A stretch of 64,000 nt of DNA from Paenibacillus peoriae. Its GTDB lineage: Bacteria > Bacillota > Bacilli > Paenibacillales > Paenibacillaceae. This document shows, one piece after another, positions 7,812-16,010 of the stretch (the first letter of the stretch is position 1; the number at the start of each line of letters is the position of its first letter). The stretch lies in contig NZ_CP092831.1 of the NCBI RefSeq assembly GCF_022531965.1, positions 4,287,001-4,351,000 on the forward strand, given 5' to 3'. A program made the position numbers and the translations under genes. The notes below the pieces were generated by a model, which made no database searches, was not told the origin of the DNA, and worked only from the letters and a program-made list of their open reading frames with translations.

Positions 7812-8846
7812 ATGACGACAAGCCATGATGTACAAGGGGAAAGCTTCTTTCTCAATTTGCGATTTCTGTTGATCATATGCGTATTTGCAGGAAATGCTCT
7901 GGAGCCTCTAGTCGGTTCACTTCATATTGCCCAACAATGGTTCAGCTGGATATTCATGTTCCATATGCCGTTGTTTGTACTCGTTACAGGCTACTTTGCC
8001 AAATCATCTTTGACCGGACCCGCAGGCCAAAAAGTTCTGCTTCAGATCGGTATGCAATATCTTATTTTTCAATCGCTCTATTCGATCTTGGATGTTGCAC
8101 TCTTCCACGTTCCCCATATCCATCATTCTTTTTTTGCTCCTTATCTGCTACTCTGGTTCCTCGCCAGTCATATCTGTTGGAGACTGCTGATGCTCGCTCT
8201 TCAGAAAGTACCGCCTGTCTTCCAATTAGGTATATCCGTGCTGCTGGGTATCCTCGTCGGGTATCTCCCTGTGGATGGTATATGGCTGAGCGTATGCAGA
8301 ACCTTTGTTTATTTGCCTTACTTTGTAGCAGGTTATCATTTGAATTATGCGGACGTTCGACGGTTCTTCACAACACCAGTCCGCATAATCGCTGGCATTG
8401 TATCTCTTCTGCTTATGATGCTGGCGGGAACGTCGTATTTTGGCATCCCAACAGGCTGGCTGTATGGCAACATGACTTACGGTGAATTGGGCCATACCGA
8501 ATGGTACGCAGGAATTTACCGCATCGGAATTTATGGAGTTCAATGGATAGCATCGATGGCGTTTCTAAGCTTTGTTCCGGCCGTCACAGGACGTATAACC
8601 GAGATGGGAAGACGGACACTATATGTCTTTTTACTCCATGGCTTGATCGTCCGTACCGTTGTTGCGAAGGGAGTCTACGAATATATAGATACTCCAGTGG
8701 AAGTCATGTTGATTGTAGTGTGTGCTGCAGGTCTGTGCTGTATGTTGACCATGCCTTGGGTTCGAACTGCAACACGACCTCTGATTGAGCCACAGGTAGA
8801 ATGGATGCTAAAGCCAGCTCCTTATCCTTTTAGACGATCCGCGTAA
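7812..8846 (+). CDS. membrane acyltransferase, OafA / YkrP type
   Basis: It is an integral membrane protein of 344 residues with about ten hydrophobic segments, of the acyltransferase-3 family. It starts with FLNLRFLLIICVFAGNALEPL and has MFHMPLFVLVTGYFAKSS near residues 51-68, the conserved FHMPLF motif of this family. Family members transfer acetyl or other acyl groups to cell-surface sugars. The start is chosen from GGAGGG seven bases before the ATG. It diverges from the hydrolase gene across the cre/Fnr-like sites, which suggests catabolite or oxygen control (inference). Confidence 0.82.
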   Translation: MTTSHDVQGESFFLNLRFLLIICVFAGNALEPLVGSLHIAQQWFSWIFMFHMPLFVLVTGYFAKSSLTGPAGQKVLLQIGMQYLIFQSLYSILDVALFHVPHIHHSFFAPYLLLWFLASHICWRLLMLALQKVPPVFQLGISVLLGILVGYLPVDGIWLSVCRTFVYLPYFVAGYHLNYADVRRFFTTPVRIIAGIVSLLLMMLAGTSYFGIPTGWLYGNMTYGELGHTEWYAGIYRIGIYGVQWIASMAFLSFVPAVTGRITEMGRRTLYVFLLHGLIVRTVVAKGVYEYIDTPVEVMLIVVCAAGLCCMLTMPWVRTATRPLIEPQVEWMLKPAPYPFRRSA

Positions 8847-8925
8847 TCTTTTTATCCATTTTTTATTTAACATTGAATACGCGACAACCCAATTACAGAC
8901 GAACATGTAAGCGAGTCTATCCCCT

Positions 8926-8976
8926 CTTTACTCCACTTGGAGCCTGTTTCATACAGGCGTGATGTGGTAAGTAAAG
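8926..8976. other. nested inverted repeat (possible structured leader)
   Basis: An outer stem CTTTACTCCAC / GTGGTAAGTAAAG (two-base bulge) encloses a perfect hairpin GCCTGT-TTCAT-ACAGGC. It lies about 45 bases before the KGG-repeat gene. No T-run follows directly, so it is unlikely to be a simple terminator for the acyltransferase. The role is unknown. Confidence 0.4.
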
Positions 8977-9022
8977 GATGCGCGCAACAAAAAACAACTT
9001 TTTTATTAAGGAGTGATTTGTA

Positions 9023-9271
9023 ATGGCACGTAATCAAAATCAGGAGAAAATGAGTCGCGAAGAAGCAGGTCGTATGGGTGGAGAAGCTACTTCCAAGAAG
9101 CACAATAAGGAATTTTATCAGGAGATCGGTAAAAAAGGCGGGGAAGCAACCGCAAACTCTCATGATAAAGAATTTTATCAGGAAATCGGCAAAAAGGGCG
9201 GCGATGCTACAGCTGAGTCGCATGACAAAAATTTCTACAGAGACATCGGTCGTAAAGGCGGCAGAAATTAA
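9023..9271 (+). CDS. KGG-repeat general stress protein
   Basis: It is a small hydrophilic protein of 82 residues with three tandem ~21-residue repeats, each of the form EFYQEIGKKGGEAT. The KGG glycine-lysine motif is typical of the stress-induced YciG/GsiB/Con-10 family. The first repeat unit is degenerate (EEAGRMGGEAT). Members are linked to desiccation and starvation survival and are probably disordered. AAGGAG precedes the ATG. It is a single gene with its own terminator at 9317-9346. Confidence 0.87.
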   Translation: MARNQNQEKMSREEAGRMGGEATSKKHNKEFYQEIGKKGGEATANSHDKEFYQEIGKKGGDATAESHDKNFYRDIGRKGGRN

Positions 9272-9316
9272 GGTGTAGTGTCATATTCCGCCCTCCTTTA
9301 ACATAAAAACAAGCAT

Positions 9317-9346
9317 GAGCCCATCCGCTTTATTGCGGAATGGGCT
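9317..9346 (+). terminator. intrinsic terminator of the KGG-repeat gene
   Basis: GAGCCCAT-CCGC-TTTATT-GCGG-A-ATGGGCTC is followed by TTTCATATTTT. It is a strong stem with a single bulged base. Confidence 0.85.
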
Positions 9347-9425
9347 CTTTCATATTTTACCTGATACGCAAACCTATCAGTATACTTATTTCTAAGAGAA
9401 TCACATTCTAACCTCTTCTAAATGC

Positions 9426-9463
9426 AATATATAGACAAATAAAACTGCTCATATCTATATATT
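9426..9463. repeat. perfect inverted repeat upstream of ilvD
   Basis: Arms AATATATAGA and TCTATATATT (10 bp, perfect) are separated by 18 bases, about 155 bases before the ilvD start. The rest of the region 9347-9616 is AT-rich, with a small GGCGT/ACGCC hairpin at 9565-9581. It may be an operator or leader structure. I see no T-box motif. Confidence 0.35.
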
Positions 9464-9616
9464 GTTGATCACAGAACACTTCTTGTACTTTTTCAAAATC
9501 TTCATATATGTAGAAAAAAGCTCACATCTATGATAGACTCTTTAGAAAACATCTGCGCTATTACGGCGTCCATTGAACGCCATACTATTTTTATACTTTG
9601 GGGGGAAACCAGCATC

Positions 9617-11305
9617 ATGACAGCTAAGACGAAAATGCGTTCCGATATGATTAAAAAAGGCTTTGACCGCGCTCCTCACCGCAGCTTGCTGCGCGCAGCG
9701 GGTGTCAAGGAAGAAGATTTTGACAAACCGTTTATTGCGGTGTGCAATTCGTATATTGATATCGTACCGGGCCACGTCCATTTGCAGGAATTTGGCAAAA
9801 TTGTCAAGCAAGCCATTCGTGAAGCAGGCGGTGTACCTTTCGAGTTTAACACCATCGGTGTAGATGACGGCATTGCCATGGGACACATCGGTATGCGTTA
9901 TTCTCTGCCAAGCCGCGAAATTATAGCTGACTCTCTGGAAACTGTCGTTTCTGCTCACTGGTTTGACGGTATGGTTTGTATTCCTAACTGTGATAAAATT
10001 ACCCCTGGCATGATGATGGGCGCATTGCGCGTTAACATTCCAACTATTTTCGTCAGCGGCGGCCCTATGAAAGCTGGTAAAGACAAGAACGGACGCTCTA
10101 TTTCCCTGACCTCCGTCTTCGAAGGCGTAGGTGCATATCAGGCTGGTAAAATCGATGATCAAAGCTTGCTTGAATTAGAACAATATGGCTGTCCGACATG
10201 TGGCTCCTGTTCAGGGATGTTCACAGCGAATTCCATGAACTGTCTCGCAGAAGCGATGGGTCTGGCTATGCCGGGTAACGGCACCATTCTTGCAGTAGCA
10301 GAAGAACGTAAAGAATTCGTTAAACAATCTGCACGCCAATTGATGGAATTGATTAAGCTGGATCTTAAACCACGTGATATCGTGACTAAAGAAGCTATTG
10401 ATAATGCATTTGCATTGGATATGGCAATGGGTGGTTCCACGAATACCGTATTGCATACATTGGCACTTGCCCATGAAGCAGAAGTTGACTACCCTATCGA
10501 ACGTATTAATGAAGTGGCAAACCGCGTGCCTCATTTGTCCAAATTGGCACCTGCTTCCGACTATCATATTGAGGATGTTCATAATGCAGGCGGCGTAAGC
10601 GCAGTGTTGAATGAATTGTTGAAGAAACCGGGCGCACTGCATGGAGACTGTATTACTGTAACCGGAAAAACCATTCGTGAAAACGTAGAGGGTCAGGAAA
10701 TTCTGGACACTAACGTCATCCACAAACTGGACAACCCTTATTCCGAACGCGGCGGTCTGGCTGTATTATTCGGTAATCTGGCACCGCAAGGCTCCATCAT
10801 TAAAGTCGGTGCAGTTGATCCTTCGGTTGGTGGTTATCACAAAGGTCCTGCTATCTGCTTTGATTCACAGGAAGATGCACTGGCAGGTATCGCCAACGGT
10901 AAAATTAATGAAGGACACGTGGTTGTTATTCGTTATGAAGGTCCAAAGGGCGGACCCGGTATGCCTGAAATGCTCGCTCCAACTTCACAAATCGTGGGCA
11001 TGGGGCTTGGTGCCAAGGTGGGTCTGATTACAGACGGACGCTTCTCAGGTGCTTCCCGTGGTATCTCCATCGGTCATATTTCTCCCGAAGCTGCAGAAGG
11101 CGGACCTATCGCTTTTGTTGAGGACGGCGATATCATCGAGCTGGACTTGAACAATCGTAAGATTGAGCTCCAGATTACGGACGAAGAATTCGAACGTCGT
11201 CGCGCCAACTGGAAAGGCTTTGAGCCGAAGGTGAAAACGGGTTACCTGGCGCGTTATTCCAAGCTGGTGACGAACGCAAGTAACGGCGGAATTATGAAAA
11301 TCTAA
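9617..11305 (+). CDS. ilvD: dihydroxy-acid dehydratase
   Basis: It dehydrates 2,3-dihydroxy-isovalerate and 2,3-dihydroxy-3-methylvalerate to the keto acids of valine and isoleucine, using an Fe-S cluster. The 562-residue product has the family length. Cluster ligands are visible in [28 protein letters not shown] and [19 protein letters not shown]. The conserved end [24 protein letters not shown] is complete. The frame opens 29 codons earlier at 9530, but GGGGGG lies 11 bases before the ATG at 9617, and family members start [14 protein letters not shown], so I chose 9617. It stands alone, without other ilv genes in the window. Confidence 0.97.
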   Translation: MTAKTKMRSDMIKKGFDRAPHRSLLRAAGVKEEDFDKPFIAVCNSYIDIVPGHVHLQEFGKIVKQAIREAGGVPFEFNTIGVDDGIAMGHIGMRYSLPSREIIADSLETVVSAHWFDGMVCIPNCDKITPGMMMGALRVNIPTIFVSGGPMKAGKDKNGRSISLTSVFEGVGAYQAGKIDDQSLLELEQYGCPTCGSCSGMFTANSMNCLAEAMGLAMPGNGTILAVAEERKEFVKQSARQLMELIKLDLKPRDIVTKEAIDNAFALDMAMGGSTNTVLHTLALAHEAEVDYPIERINEVANRVPHLSKLAPASDYHIEDVHNAGGVSAVLNELLKKPGALHGDCITVTGKTIRENVEGQEILDTNVIHKLDNPYSERGGLAVLFGNLAPQGSIIKVGAVDPSVGGYHKGPAICFDSQEDALAGIANGKINEGHVVVIRYEGPKGGPGMPEMLAPTSQIVGMGLGAKVGLITDGRFSGASRGISIGHISPEAAEGGPIAFVEDGDIIELDLNNRKIELQITDEEFERRRANWKGFEPKVKTGYLARYSKLVTNASNGGIMKI

Positions 11306-11340
11306 ATGCTTTGCCAAGATAGTACTTTATGAACGGTTAA

Positions 11341-11380
11341 AAAGGCCTCTCGATCCCTAACAAGGGATCGAGAGGCCTTT
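11341..11380. terminator. bidirectional intrinsic terminator
   Basis: A perfect 18-bp stem (AAAGGCCTCTCGATCCCT and its complement) closes a four-base AACA loop, followed by T6 on the plus strand and a T-run on the minus strand. It separates convergent ilvD and the deacetylase gene. Confidence 0.93.
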
Positions 11381-11402
11381 TTTATTAGGTCATTAGGTTA
11401 GC

Positions 11403-12788
11403 CTATTCAGTCATTTCGCTGTTGAGTATATGGACATCATCTCTCTGAGCTGTTTGCTCAAGAGCTTCGTCTGAGCAGTGTGAGTCTGCCTGATGATAAC
11501 GGTCAAACAAGGTATCCATTGGCATCACAACCAGTTTCGGTACCATTACATCTTTTTTTTCACTCAATTGCTCTGAACCCGAAGGATGGATAATACGAAA
11601 TAACAGCTTTAGATATACAGTGGATACATGCTTGAACAGTCCTTTGGGAAGCTCCCGAACTTGAAATCCCAACTTCTCTGGTCCCCGATGAATCATACTA
11701 ACTGCATAGATCGCCTTTACACCCTTCATTTCAGAATCATGTACAATGCGTTGGGCCAGATCAGGAAGTTGTTTTTTTACAATCCGAATTAATTGAATAG
11801 CTAGATGTACCATCGACTTTGCCGTCGAACCCAATTGAAACAACTTTTTATTATCAAAATGAAGCTCGATTACCGGGTCCCCTTTTTCTAGCCACCTGCT
11901 GTTCTCCATATTTACATTTGGCCCATGATAGATACGGCGACGATAATAAAAGATCGTATCCTCCTTGCTTACGGGACGAAGACGAAACAAAACATGGAAT
12001 AGCCGCTCATACTGGAGCCATCCACATACCAGCGTTCTTTTTGACCAGCTCGTACTGGACATCTCGGAGGCAGTAGGTTGATTGACAGACTGACGGCAAA
12101 ACAATGTATCTACCCGTACGCTGCGTAATTGTCGTTCTTGGGCGACCCTCAGCAGCTTCTCCAGTGCGATTAGCATATTCTGGGGCGCTTCCACGTCTGC
12201 CCCCAATGTCGTACCACAGTCATGGAGCAGCATCACCTCGCCACCCCTCAGCTTTTTAAGCATTCTCTCCGCTAATTGTTTCGCTCCAATGCTTGCCTTC
12301 CAGTCCCCGAACATGGAGGACCATAATACGATTCGACGACCATGGGTGTTGGAAATATCAAAAAAGTTCACTATCCCCCAAGGTGGGCGATAAAAGGTCG
12401 TTCCCTCACCAGTTACTCGACGAATGACTGACTCTGTCTGGGCAATTTGTCTTCTGACCGTAACAGGCCGCATAAGCCAATTCGATTTGTGCACGTAATT
12501 ATGAATACCGATTAGATGACCTTCATCGTGCATGCGTTTCAGAAGCTCAGGGTGTTTTTCTGCATTCATCCCAACAACAAAAAAAGTAGCTTTGGCATCA
12601 AAACGCTTCAGTAAATCAAGCAGCTGTGATGTATACACTGGATCAGGGCCATCATCAAAGGTGAGTGCATATTCTTGCTCACTTTTGCCGCGCCTGAACA
12701 CCCGAAAACCAAATATACGACTAACCAGCGCCGGAATAAAAGCATAAAAAGTTGAAATGTAAAACATCCATAACAGCATAGTCTGCAC
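11403..12788 (-). CDS. polysaccharide deacetylase with YkoP-like C-terminal domain
   Basis: It is a 461-residue two-part protein. An N-terminal hydrophobic segment (LLWMFYISTFYAFIPALVS) is followed by a NodB-type deacetylase domain at about residues 35-235: TFDDGPDP (motif 1), the metal-binding His-x3-His in GIHNYVHKSNW (motif 2), RPPWG (motif 3) and LLHDCG (motif 5). All metal ligands are present. The C-terminal half, from about YERLFHVLFRLRP, resembles B. subtilis YkoP, including FYYRRRIYHGPNV and ELHFDNKKLF. Known family members de-N-acetylate peptidoglycan or chitin oligomers; here an envelope role is inferred from the N-terminal anchor. Confidence 0.87.
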   Translation of the reverse strand: MQTMLLWMFYISTFYAFIPALVSRIFGFRVFRRGKSEQEYALTFDDGPDPVYTSQLLDLLKRFDAKATFFVVGMNAEKHPELLKRMHDEGHLIGIHNYVHKSNWLMRPVTVRRQIAQTESVIRRVTGEGTTFYRPPWGIVNFFDISNTHGRRIVLWSSMFGDWKASIGAKQLAERMLKKLRGGEVMLLHDCGTTLGADVEAPQNMLIALEKLLRVAQERQLRSVRVDTLFCRQSVNQPTASEMSSTSWSKRTLVCGWLQYERLFHVLFRLRPVSKEDTIFYYRRRIYHGPNVNMENSRWLEKGDPVIELHFDNKKLFQLGSTAKSMVHLAIQLIRIVKKQLPDLAQRIVHDSEMKGVKAIYAVSMIHRGPEKLGFQVRELPKGLFKHVSTVYLKLLFRIIHPSGSEQLSEKKDVMVPKLVVMPMDTLFDRYHQADSHCSDEALEQTAQRDDVHILNSEMTE

Positions 12789-12966
12789 GTTTTATCCCCA
12801 CTTTTCTATTCTGAACTCCCCAAGCAGGCTTCCTGAGAAAAACTCACTTACTTATATGTTATCACAATGACGTACACATGCCGAGATTTCGCTACTCATA
12901 TGGTCAGCATTGAGGTCCAATTTAGTGTACAATAAGTAAAAATCTAAAAGGAGTCGTTGTATACAT

Positions 12967-14121
12967 ATGCTTCCATTGTACAAAAAATATTGGCGTACCG
13001 TTTTTGATATCGGTTTGATCGTATTAACCGTGTATTTAATTATGTTCGTATCCAGCAAACTGTATCAACTAGCCGCACCTGTGTTTCTTTCGTTCGTCGT
13101 GTTCTGGTGTATTGAACCTGCTGCCCGTTATTTTCATCGGAAAGGAATGAAGAAGCCTTTTGCCTCCGCACTCTCCGTATTGCTATTTATCATCCTTTTA
13201 CTTGCTATTTTTTTCGGATTGGGTCTGATTCTGGTTACGCAATTTACGAAAGTCGCGCAAAACCTCCCACAGTATACTCAGATTATCCAAGCGGAATTCA
13301 CGCGGTATCTTCATCTTTCTCAAGATAAAATCGCTGCTTTACCTCCGGGTGTTACCGAACGTGTGAATGAATATTTTGCGACTGCCACCACCATTGCTAC
13401 GAAATGGGCACAGCTAGGCTTATCCTTTTTCATACAGTTCCTCAGTTCTTTCACTGTTTTTATGGGCAACTTTGCCATTGCAATCATTTTAGCGTTCTTT
13501 TTAAGTATGGAAATTAATCTTTGGAAGGGCATTGCCCGCAGTAAAACACCCAAGACATTAAAAACTGCTTACCTTTTTCTAAAAAATCACGTACTTAAAG
13601 CCATCTCCGCATTCCTCAAGGCTCAAGCTTTACTGGTAGGGATTACCTTTGTCCTCGTATTTATAGGTTTACTCATTTTGCAAGTGGATAATGCCCTCTC
13701 ATTGGCGCTCGTGGCGGCTTTGTTTGATATCCTGCCCTTGTTGGGTGTGCCTGTCATCTTTATTCCGTGGGCAGTGTATCTGTTCATCACAGGCAATACC
13801 GGCCTGGCTGTAGGCCTGCTTATTGTCATGGCTGTCACGGTGATCGTCCGCCAGCTGGCAGAGCCTAAAATCACTGGTAATTCCATCGGTGTTTCATCTG
13901 CCTATCTGATGCTTTCCTTTGCCATTATATCGTTGTCCATCTTTGGACTAGCTGGATTAATCCTGTCTCCCATTCTGATCATTTTGCTCAAGGAATTGTG
14001 GCAGCAAGGCTATCTGCAAAAATGGATTCGGTTTCCGACAGAGGAATTTGACGAGCCTCCGTTTATCGTTAAAATCCAGGAGGAAGATCGTGAAGCTACT
14101 CGCGGAACTCAGGAGAATTGA
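12967..14121 (+). CDS. AI-2E-family membrane protein, YtvI-like
   Basis: It is an integral membrane protein of 384 residues with about eight hydrophobic segments in the PerM/AI-2E arrangement: two or three N-terminal helices, a soluble stretch near residues 100-145, then a larger membrane part. It ends in a charged tail (FDEPPFIVKIQEEDREATRG). The length and start (YKKYWRTVFDIGLIVLTVYLIMF) fit the sporulation membrane protein YtvI. The transported substrate is unknown. AAAGGAG precedes the ATG. Its 3' end overlaps the convergent penicillin-binding protein gene by 13 bases. Confidence 0.82.
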   Translation: MLPLYKKYWRTVFDIGLIVLTVYLIMFVSSKLYQLAAPVFLSFVVFWCIEPAARYFHRKGMKKPFASALSVLLFIILLLAIFFGLGLILVTQFTKVAQNLPQYTQIIQAEFTRYLHLSQDKIAALPPGVTERVNEYFATATTIATKWAQLGLSFFIQFLSSFTVFMGNFAIAIILAFFLSMEINLWKGIARSKTPKTLKTAYLFLKNHVLKAISAFLKAQALLVGITFVLVFIGLLILQVDNALSLALVAALFDILPLLGVPVIFIPWAVYLFITGNTGLAVGLLIVMAVTVIVRQLAEPKITGNSIGVSSAYLMLSFAIISLSIFGLAGLILSPILIILLKELWQQGYLQKWIRFPTEEFDEPPFIVKIQEEDREATRGTQEN

Positions 14122-15878
14122 GCTAACAGATCCATGACTTGACCGAACAGTGCTGTAGCTTGATTTGTAGAATGTGTTGAAGCATTTTGCACAAGGACGG
14201 CGACCGCATAACGAGGCCGCTCTATCGGACCATAACCTATAAACCACTGGTGATTTATAGGGTGACCGTTCTTTAAAGCTTGGGCCGTACCCGATTTGCC
14301 AGCCAGATTCCATGATTTATTACGCAAGGAGGCACCGGTCCCCTGTGTCACAACCTTTTCCATTGCTTCAAGAAGCATGCGAGCCGTCGATGTATGAATC
14401 AAGCGGCTGCCCTCGGGTGAAGGTGCTGCATGAGCAGGTAATTCCAGTAAGGTGCTACCGTTTGCGTAGCTGATACGTTTTACAATGCGTGGTGCATGTA
14501 CTTGACCATCATGCAGCAAGGTGACGATGAGATTGGCAGCTTGGAGTGGCGTCACCAGCACATCGCGCTGACCGATAGCTGTCTGTACACGTACGCCCGG
14601 ATCAAAAGCGTTCGTATGGGAGCCGAATACGGCTCCCTTTTCTTCATGATCCAGCGGTCTGAATTGAGGTAGCCCTACAAGATTCTGCTCCTGCCAGCCC
14701 ACAGTTCGGCTCAATCCCAGTGCAGAAGCTGTGGCCTGAATTTGCTCAGGAGTAAGCCGTTCGCCGAGATGAGCGAACACACTATTACAGGACACGGCAA
14801 GCCCTTCCTCCAGGTTCAGGGTACCGTGTCCTTCTTTTTTCCAGCAAGCCAAACCGTACTTGCCATAAGTTCCATGACAATGGAATTGTTCCTGCGGTTG
14901 GACAACACCTGATTCAAGTGCAGCAGCAGCCGTAACCAGCTTAAAAATGGAACCGGGCGTTATCGCCTTAAGGGCACGATTAGACCAGTCTGTTTTTTGC
15001 TGCGGATCAACATGACCGGGATTATAAAAAGGGCGAGAAACCATCGCCAGTACGTCCGCGTTGCCTGCATCGAGCACTACCACCGCCCCTTCTGCCAAAT
15101 GACTAGATTCCGTCAGCTTTTCAATCTGTTCCTGTATAGGTAGATCAATTGTAGTCTGCACTTGTAAAGGATAGTGACCATTGGATGGAGCACTGACACG
15201 CAGCGGTACATGAGTCAATGGACGACGCTGTGCATCTACAAATCGGGAGACGAACGTTTCACCGACGCCGCTCAGCAGCGGCTCCAGCGTTCTTTCCAGC
15301 CCTGCGGCCCCCATCGGCATTTCACTCGCTCGATCGGCACGTTCATACAAAAAGCCAAGCCATTGCCTGCCATTGGGCAAATCCCTGTAACGTTTCGCAT
15401 AAGGTACAAGCTCAATAAGCGAAGGGGCTAACTTCAGCAGCTTGCCTGCTTCATGCGGATTGATTTGTACGGGCTCTCCGCGCCCATCACGCCATATGAG
15501 CGGGGATTGCAGCCCTTTCCATCGTGTCATTAGTTGCTTCTTACTTGTACGCAGTAGCTCGGCCAATTCTTCGCCATGTAAAGCCGCTTTGCCATCTACA
15601 TCGGGAAAAAGCACTGGCGCCCATACGACTCCGCCAGTCAAGGGTCGCCCATGCCGGTCCGTAAACTGTCCACGTCCAGAGTCGATAGAAATGCCCTCCT
15701 GTCGCTGACGTGCTGACATTTCCTTAAGCGAATGCCCCCCATAAACGGACATATGAATGCCCGCTGTCCCCTGAATCCAAGCCAATCGGCATAATAAAAT
15801 CAGCAGTAGTGCCATCACCCCCAAAGTCATATATGCAATTCGACGTTTTCGAATGAAACTGCTACCACGCCTCGGCAC
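14109..15878 (-). CDS. class B penicillin-binding protein (D,D-transpeptidase)
   Basis: It is a membrane-anchored peptidoglycan cross-linking enzyme. After a basic start comes one transmembrane helix (IAYMTLGVMALLLILLCRLAWI), a dimerisation-like region, and a transpeptidase domain from about residue 250. All three active-site motifs are visible: PGSIFKLVTAA (Ser-x2-Lys), SCNSVF (Ser-x-Asn) and AGKSGTAQ (Lys-Ser-Gly). No PASTA domain follows. An ATG at 15884 is also in frame, but AGAAGG abuts it directly, whereas it is ideally spaced for the GTG at 15878; I chose GTG. It is a PBP2/PbpA-like protein; whether it acts in elongation or sporulation cannot be told here. Confidence 0.87.
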   Translation of the reverse strand: MPRRGSSFIRKRRIAYMTLGVMALLLILLCRLAWIQGTAGIHMSVYGGHSLKEMSARQRQEGISIDSGRGQFTDRHGRPLTGGVVWAPVLFPDVDGKAALHGEELAELLRTSKKQLMTRWKGLQSPLIWRDGRGEPVQINPHEAGKLLKLAPSLIELVPYAKRYRDLPNGRQWLGFLYERADRASEMPMGAAGLERTLEPLLSGVGETFVSRFVDAQRRPLTHVPLRVSAPSNGHYPLQVQTTIDLPIQEQIEKLTESSHLAEGAVVVLDAGNADVLAMVSRPFYNPGHVDPQQKTDWSNRALKAITPGSIFKLVTAAAALESGVVQPQEQFHCHGTYGKYGLACWKKEGHGTLNLEEGLAVSCNSVFAHLGERLTPEQIQATASALGLSRTVGWQEQNLVGLPQFRPLDHEEKGAVFGSHTNAFDPGVRVQTAIGQRDVLVTPLQAANLIVTLLHDGQVHAPRIVKRISYANGSTLLELPAHAAPSPEGSRLIHTSTARMLLEAMEKVVTQGTGASLRNKSWNLAGKSGTAQALKNGHPINHQWFIGYGPIERPRYAVAVLVQNASTHSTNQATALFGQVMDLLAQFS

Positions 15879-15932
15879 GCCCATCCTTCTTTCATCTTTT
15901 TTCCAGTAGTATGTCCTGTAGTTGAAAAAGAA

Positions 15933-15963
15933 AACCCACTCAACTTTTAACGTTGAATGGGTT
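15933..15963 (-). terminator. intrinsic terminator of the 16.0-18.3 kb chemoreceptor gene
   Basis: A hairpin AACCCA-C-TCAAC / GTTGA-A-TGGGTT with one mismatch is followed on the minus strand by TTTTCTTTTTC. Confidence 0.8.
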
Positions 15964-16010
15964 AACCACGGAGATCAGTGACAATCCTGATTCCCATGGT
16001 TTAGTTATAT

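Noticed and set aside
8946..8976. GTTTCA-N14-GGTAAG as a sigma-B promoter for the KGG-repeat gene
   Set aside because: The -10 match to GGGWAW is poor and the bases are better explained by the nested hairpin; sigma-B is also not assured in this group.
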